This document shows, piece after piece, positions 61,530-64,000 of a stretch of 64,000 nt of DNA. Position numbers and translations under genes: made by a program. The notes beneath the pieces are model-generated. The model was given only the letters and a program-made list of their open reading frames with translations, had not been told where the DNA came from and did no database searches. Origin of the DNA: Hyphomicrobiales bacterium (lineage in GTDB: Bacteria; Pseudomonadota; Alphaproteobacteria; Rhizobiales; Rhizobiaceae); NCBI GenBank assembly GCA_900473205.1, contig UCLB01000007.1, forward strand, positions 186,001 through 250,000. The letters run 5' to 3'. Every line of letters starts with the position of its first letter. Within the stretch, counting starts at the first letter, position 1.

Positions 61530-62315
61530 ATGGTAACCCAGAGCCTTGAGGGCCACCACGCGCTGGTGACCGGTGCCGGAAGCGGTATCGGTGCGGCCAT
61601 TGCCATGACGCTGGCGAAAGCCGGAGCGAAGGTGACGCTCGCCGGACGTCGTCGCCAGCCGCTGGAGGATGTGGCCGCCGCCATCGGCAGCAACTGCCTT
61701 GTGCTCGATGGCTTCGATGTCACCCAGCCAGACGCCATCGCGAGTGGTCTGGAGCGCGCGCGAAAAACGTTCGGGGCCATCTCCATTCTGGTCAACAATG
61801 CCGGGGAGGCTCCGAGTGCCTCCTTCGAGAAGACCACGCTCGACATGTGGAGCCATGTGCTGTCGGTCGATCTGACCGGTGTCTTCAACGTCACGCAGGC
61901 AGCCCTTGCCGACCTCAAAGCCCATGGTGCCGGTGCCCGTATCGTCAACATAGCGTCCACGGCGGGTTTGACCGGCTACGCCTATGTCTCCGCCTATTGC
62001 GCCGCCAAGCATGGCGTCATTGGCATGACTCGGGCGCTCGCGCTGGAGCTGGCCAAGAAGGGCGTGACGGTCAATGCCGTCTGCCCGGGCTTTACCGATA
62101 CGCCGATCATCCAGCGTGCGCTGGAGACAATCATCGAAAAGACAGGGCGCAGCCGCGATGAGGCTTTGGCCGAGTTCACGAAATCCAACCCTCAAAGCCG
62201 TCTGATTCAGCCGCAGGAGGTGGCCGATACTGTGCTGTGGCTGGCATCACCGGGTGCAGGCTCGATCACGGGCCAAGCCATTGCCATTGCCGGTGGCGAA
62301 ATCATGGTTGGCTGA
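61530..62315 (+). CDS. SDR-family NAD(P)-dependent oxidoreductase
   Basis: Short-chain dehydrogenase of 261 residues. TGAGSGIGAAIAMTLAKAGAKVTLAGR, NNAGEAPSA, catalytic YCAAKHGVIGMTRAL and C-terminal GQAIAIAGGEIMVG. It starts 7 bp after the fused monooxygenase gene and likely oxidises or reduces a hydroxyacyl-CoA or alicyclic CoA intermediate of the same pathway. Confidence 0.87.
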   Translation: MVTQSLEGHHALVTGAGSGIGAAIAMTLAKAGAKVTLAGRRRQPLEDVAAAIGSNCLVLDGFDVTQPDAIASGLERARKTFGAISILVNNAGEAPSASFEKTTLDMWSHVLSVDLTGVFNVTQAALADLKAHGAGARIVNIASTAGLTGYAYVSAYCAAKHGVIGMTRALALELAKKGVTVNAVCPGFTDTPIIQRALETIIEKTGRSRDEALAEFTKSNPQSRLIQPQEVADTVLWLASPGAGSITGQAIAIAGGEIMVG

Positions 62316-62339
62316 GCGAGTTAAAAAGCGAGAACACAC

Positions 62340-62759
62340 ATGCCCTATACCCATTCCAAGCCGATGCGTTTTGGCGATTGCGACCTGACCGGGATCGCCT
62401 ACCATCCGGCCTATCTGTCGATGCTGGTCGATGTCAACGAGGCGATGTTCGCCTCCTTTGGTGTCACCTGGAAAGAGATCATGTTCGAGCGCAAGCTGGG
62501 CTTGCCGACCGTGACCATGAACCTCGAGTTCAAGAAGCCTGCCGTCTACGGCGATGTGCTGGATTTTGCCGTGTATGTGCGCGCCATCGGTCGCGCATCG
62601 CTCGATCTCGAAACCATCGTGACCGTTAACGGTGACATCATCTGGACGGTGCGCCAGCGCATCGTGATGACGTCGCTGACCGACCATAAATCCCATCCCT
62701 GGCCCGACGATATCCGCGCAGGCCTGACACGTTATCTGGAGCCAAGACATGATGCATGA
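62340..62759 (+). CDS. Acyl-CoA thioesterase, 4-hydroxybenzoyl-CoA thioesterase (hot dog) family
   Basis: Hot-dog fold thioesterase of 139 residues. The family signature is near the N-terminus: RFGDCDLTGIAYHPAYLSML, with the catalytic aspartate region DCDLTG. It probably releases free aromatic acid (for example gentisate) or recycles CoA in the pathway started by the monooxygenase. Its end overlaps the RidA gene by 11 bp. Confidence 0.88.
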   Translation: MPYTHSKPMRFGDCDLTGIAYHPAYLSMLVDVNEAMFASFGVTWKEIMFERKLGLPTVTMNLEFKKPAVYGDVLDFAVYVRAIGRASLDLETIVTVNGDIIWTVRQRIVMTSLTDHKSHPWPDDIRAGLTRYLEPRHDA

Positions 62760-63147
62760 AATCATCCAGCCGGACGGATGGGCAAAGCCCATCGGCTATT
62801 CTAACGGCATCAGCGCCCGCGGGCGCATCGTTCAGGTCGGCGGCCAGATCGGCTGGGATGAACATTGCCAGTTCCATTCCGATGATTTTGTCGATCAGGT
62901 GCGCCAGACGCTTCTGAACATCGTCAGCGTGCTGGAAGCTGCCAATGCCAAGCCAGAGCATCTCATCCAGATGACATGGTATTTTACCGACCGCGAGGCC
63001 TACAAATCGCGCATGCGGGAAATCGGTGCCATCTACCGCGAGATCATCGGTCGCCACTTCCCGCCCATGGCCGCCGTTCAGGTCGTGGCACTGATGGAAG
63101 ACCGCGCCAAGATCGAGATCCAGTCGCTGGCCGTGGTGCCGGACTGA
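62749..63147 (+). CDS. RidA (YjgF/YER057c/UK114)-family protein
   Basis: Trimeric small protein of 132 residues that hydrolyses reactive enamines/imines in characterised members. GRIVQVGGQIGWDE, LLNIVSVLEAANAKPEHLIQMTWYF, and the C-terminal FPPMAAVQVVALMEDRAKIEIQ match. Start may be 62749 or 62752. An imine-handling step would suit an amino-aromatic substrate such as anthranilate, supporting the aminobenzoyl-CoA reading of the operon. Confidence 0.88.
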   Translation: MMHEIIQPDGWAKPIGYSNGISARGRIVQVGGQIGWDEHCQFHSDDFVDQVRQTLLNIVSVLEAANAKPEHLIQMTWYFTDREAYKSRMREIGAIYREIIGRHFPPMAAVQVVALMEDRAKIEIQSLAVVPD

Positions 63148-63174
63148 TCACCATTCAAAGAGGAGGAGAATTCG

Positions 63175-63603
63175 ATGACCAGCAACGTCAGGCCCGTGAT
63201 TACCCGCAAGGGACAGGAAGACACAGGAACAGGCCAGTCCGGCGGCTGCGTGCGCATCTCCGGCGTCAGCCCGCAGCACACGCCCGCCACCAAGATCTGG
63301 TTCGGCAAGGTCTCCAACGACCCCGGCTACCGCTCCTATCCGCACCATCATGGTGAGGCAGAGACCGGCGGTTATGTGCTGAAGGGCAAGGCGCGCATCT
63401 ATTTTGGCGAGAACTGGCAGGAGTTCCTCGACATGGAGGAAGGCGACTTCATCTTCGTGCCACCCAACTGGCCGCATATCGAAGTCAACATGTCCACGAC
63501 GGAAGAACTGGTCTGGCTGACGACCCGCACGCCCGACAATATCGTCGTCAATCTGCCCGACGTCGATGACAGCGTTCTCACCGGCTTCAGGAGAGCAGAA
63601 TGA
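63175..63603 (+). CDS. Cupin-domain protein
   Basis: Single-domain cupin of 142 residues. Metal-ligand motif 1 appears as YPHHHGEAETGGYVLKGKARIYFG and motif 2 as EGDFIFVPPNWPHIEVN, giving the expected histidines and glutamate. It could be a small dioxygenase-like or sugar/acid-binding cupin; it is much shorter than bicupin gentisate dioxygenases. AGGAGGAG precedes the ATG. Its stop overlaps the next start as ATGA. Confidence 0.85.
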   Translation: MTSNVRPVITRKGQEDTGTGQSGGCVRISGVSPQHTPATKIWFGKVSNDPGYRSYPHHHGEAETGGYVLKGKARIYFGENWQEFLDMEEGDFIFVPPNWPHIEVNMSTTEELVWLTTRTPDNIVVNLPDVDDSVLTGFRRAE

Positions 63604-64000
63604 AACTGTTGAGACTTGGAGCGCTTGGCGCTGAAAAGCCCGCACTTCTGGCAGACGATGGCACATTGCGCGATCTTTCCGGGATTGTGCCGGATATTGC
63701 GGGCGAAACGCTGGGTGATGAGGCTATCTCCCGCATCCGCGCCGTCGATCCGGCAAGCCTGCCCGTTGTTTCCGCTGATCGCGTCGGCGCCTGCGTCAGC
63801 AATGTCGGCAAGTTCATCTGCGTTGGCCTGAACTATGCCGACCACGCCAAGGAGACCGGCAAGGAGCCCCCGCCAGAGCCGATCCTGTTCATGAAGGCCA
63901 CGACCGCTGTCGTCGGTCCGAATGACGATGTCGAGATACCCCGTACCTCCGCAAAGACCGACTGGGAGGTCGAGCTTGGCGTGGTCATCGGCAAGCGCGC
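63600..64000 (+). CDS. Fumarylacetoacetate hydrolase-family protein (partial, cut by window end)
   Basis: The first 133 codons are present. Sequence MKLLRLGALGAEKPALLADD, then FICVGLNYADHAKETG, EPILFMKATTAVVGPND and TDWEVELGVVIGK are typical of FAH-family hydrolases and isomerases, including fumarylpyruvate hydrolase and 2-keto-3-deoxy acid hydrolases. The metal site glutamates (WEVELG) are included; the C-terminus lies beyond 64000. It overlaps the cupin stop by ATGA and probably acts on a ring-cleavage product. Confidence 0.9.
   Translation, partial: MKLLRLGALGAEKPALLADDGTLRDLSGIVPDIAGETLGDEAISRIRAVDPASLPVVSADRVGACVSNVGKFICVGLNYADHAKETGKEPPPEPILFMKATTAVVGPNDDVEIPRTSAKTDWEVELGVVIGKR

Noticed and set aside
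59549-61960. Long minus-strand frame of about 800 codons opposite the monooxygenase fusion
   Set aside because: Antisense shadow of a GC-rich gene with strong family motifs; its own product shows no recognisable domain and is low in complexity.

Overview
The window looks like a chromosomal or secondary-replicon segment of a member of the Hyphomicrobiales, most likely Rhizobiaceae (Agrobacterium/Rhizobium group). The pointers are many solute-uptake ABC systems each paired with a GntR regulator, an Omp25-type barrel protein, a GTTC-N7-GTTC-like LexA box before dinB, a TTAA-N7-TTAA box of CtrA type, and a DUF1127 gene beside an alphaproteobacterial anti-Shine-Dalgarno small RNA. I see no rRNA, tRNA, insertion sequence, prophage, CRISPR array or replication origin. 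Genes are densely packed and many overlap by ATGA.

Layout. 1-3732: end of a C-P lyase operon (phnG-H-I-J, minus strand, phnJ cut by the window edge) with the divergent repressor phnF. 3845-5265: a stress-type SDR and a PNPOx-like protein, convergent. 5326-11788: a LysR regulator divergent from a hydrolase-like protein and an RND efflux pump. 11964-16344: two tandem GntR paralogues, then an amino-acid type ABC importer (binding protein and two permeases, no ATPase) with an unusual AroQ paralogue inside it. 16368-20407: a hydroxylysine-kinase-like kinase and a phospho-lyase-like class III aminotransferase, divergent from a GntR regulator and an SDR. 20601-24799: a complete spermidine/putrescine-type ABC importer. 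24833-25462: an Omp25-like protein.

25704-33570: a GntR-controlled peptide or glutathione-type ABC importer whose operon carries a gamma-glutamyltransferase without a signal peptide. 33690-44810: an amino-sugar and peptidoglycan-sugar module. One arm has murQ, a sugar ABC importer, a Gfo/Idh dehydrogenase, an MsmK-type ATPase and cutC; the divergent arm has a BadF-type kinase, a NagR-like regulator, a NagB-II-like SIS protein and nagA. The two arms are separated by a pair of identical, oppositely oriented 17-bp motifs. Together they can import, phosphorylate, de-etherify, deacetylate and deaminate GlcNAc and MurNAc.

44892-50674: a three-subunit molybdenum hydroxylase with an XdhC chaperone and a divergent TetR regulator. 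50766-51854: dinB. 51868-52341: a DUF1127 gene followed by a small RNA with four CCUCCUCCC loops (alpha-r14/cuckoo/CcsR type), the most striking non-coding feature here. 52543-54141: an SDR and TetR pair around a perfect palindrome. 54155-59004: transketolase divergent from gnd-zwf (pentose phosphate pathway). 59210-64000: a CoA-thioester aromatic pathway beginning with a monooxygenase/old-yellow-enzyme fusion, then SDR, thioesterase, RidA, cupin and a fumarylacetoacetate hydrolase cut by the right edge.
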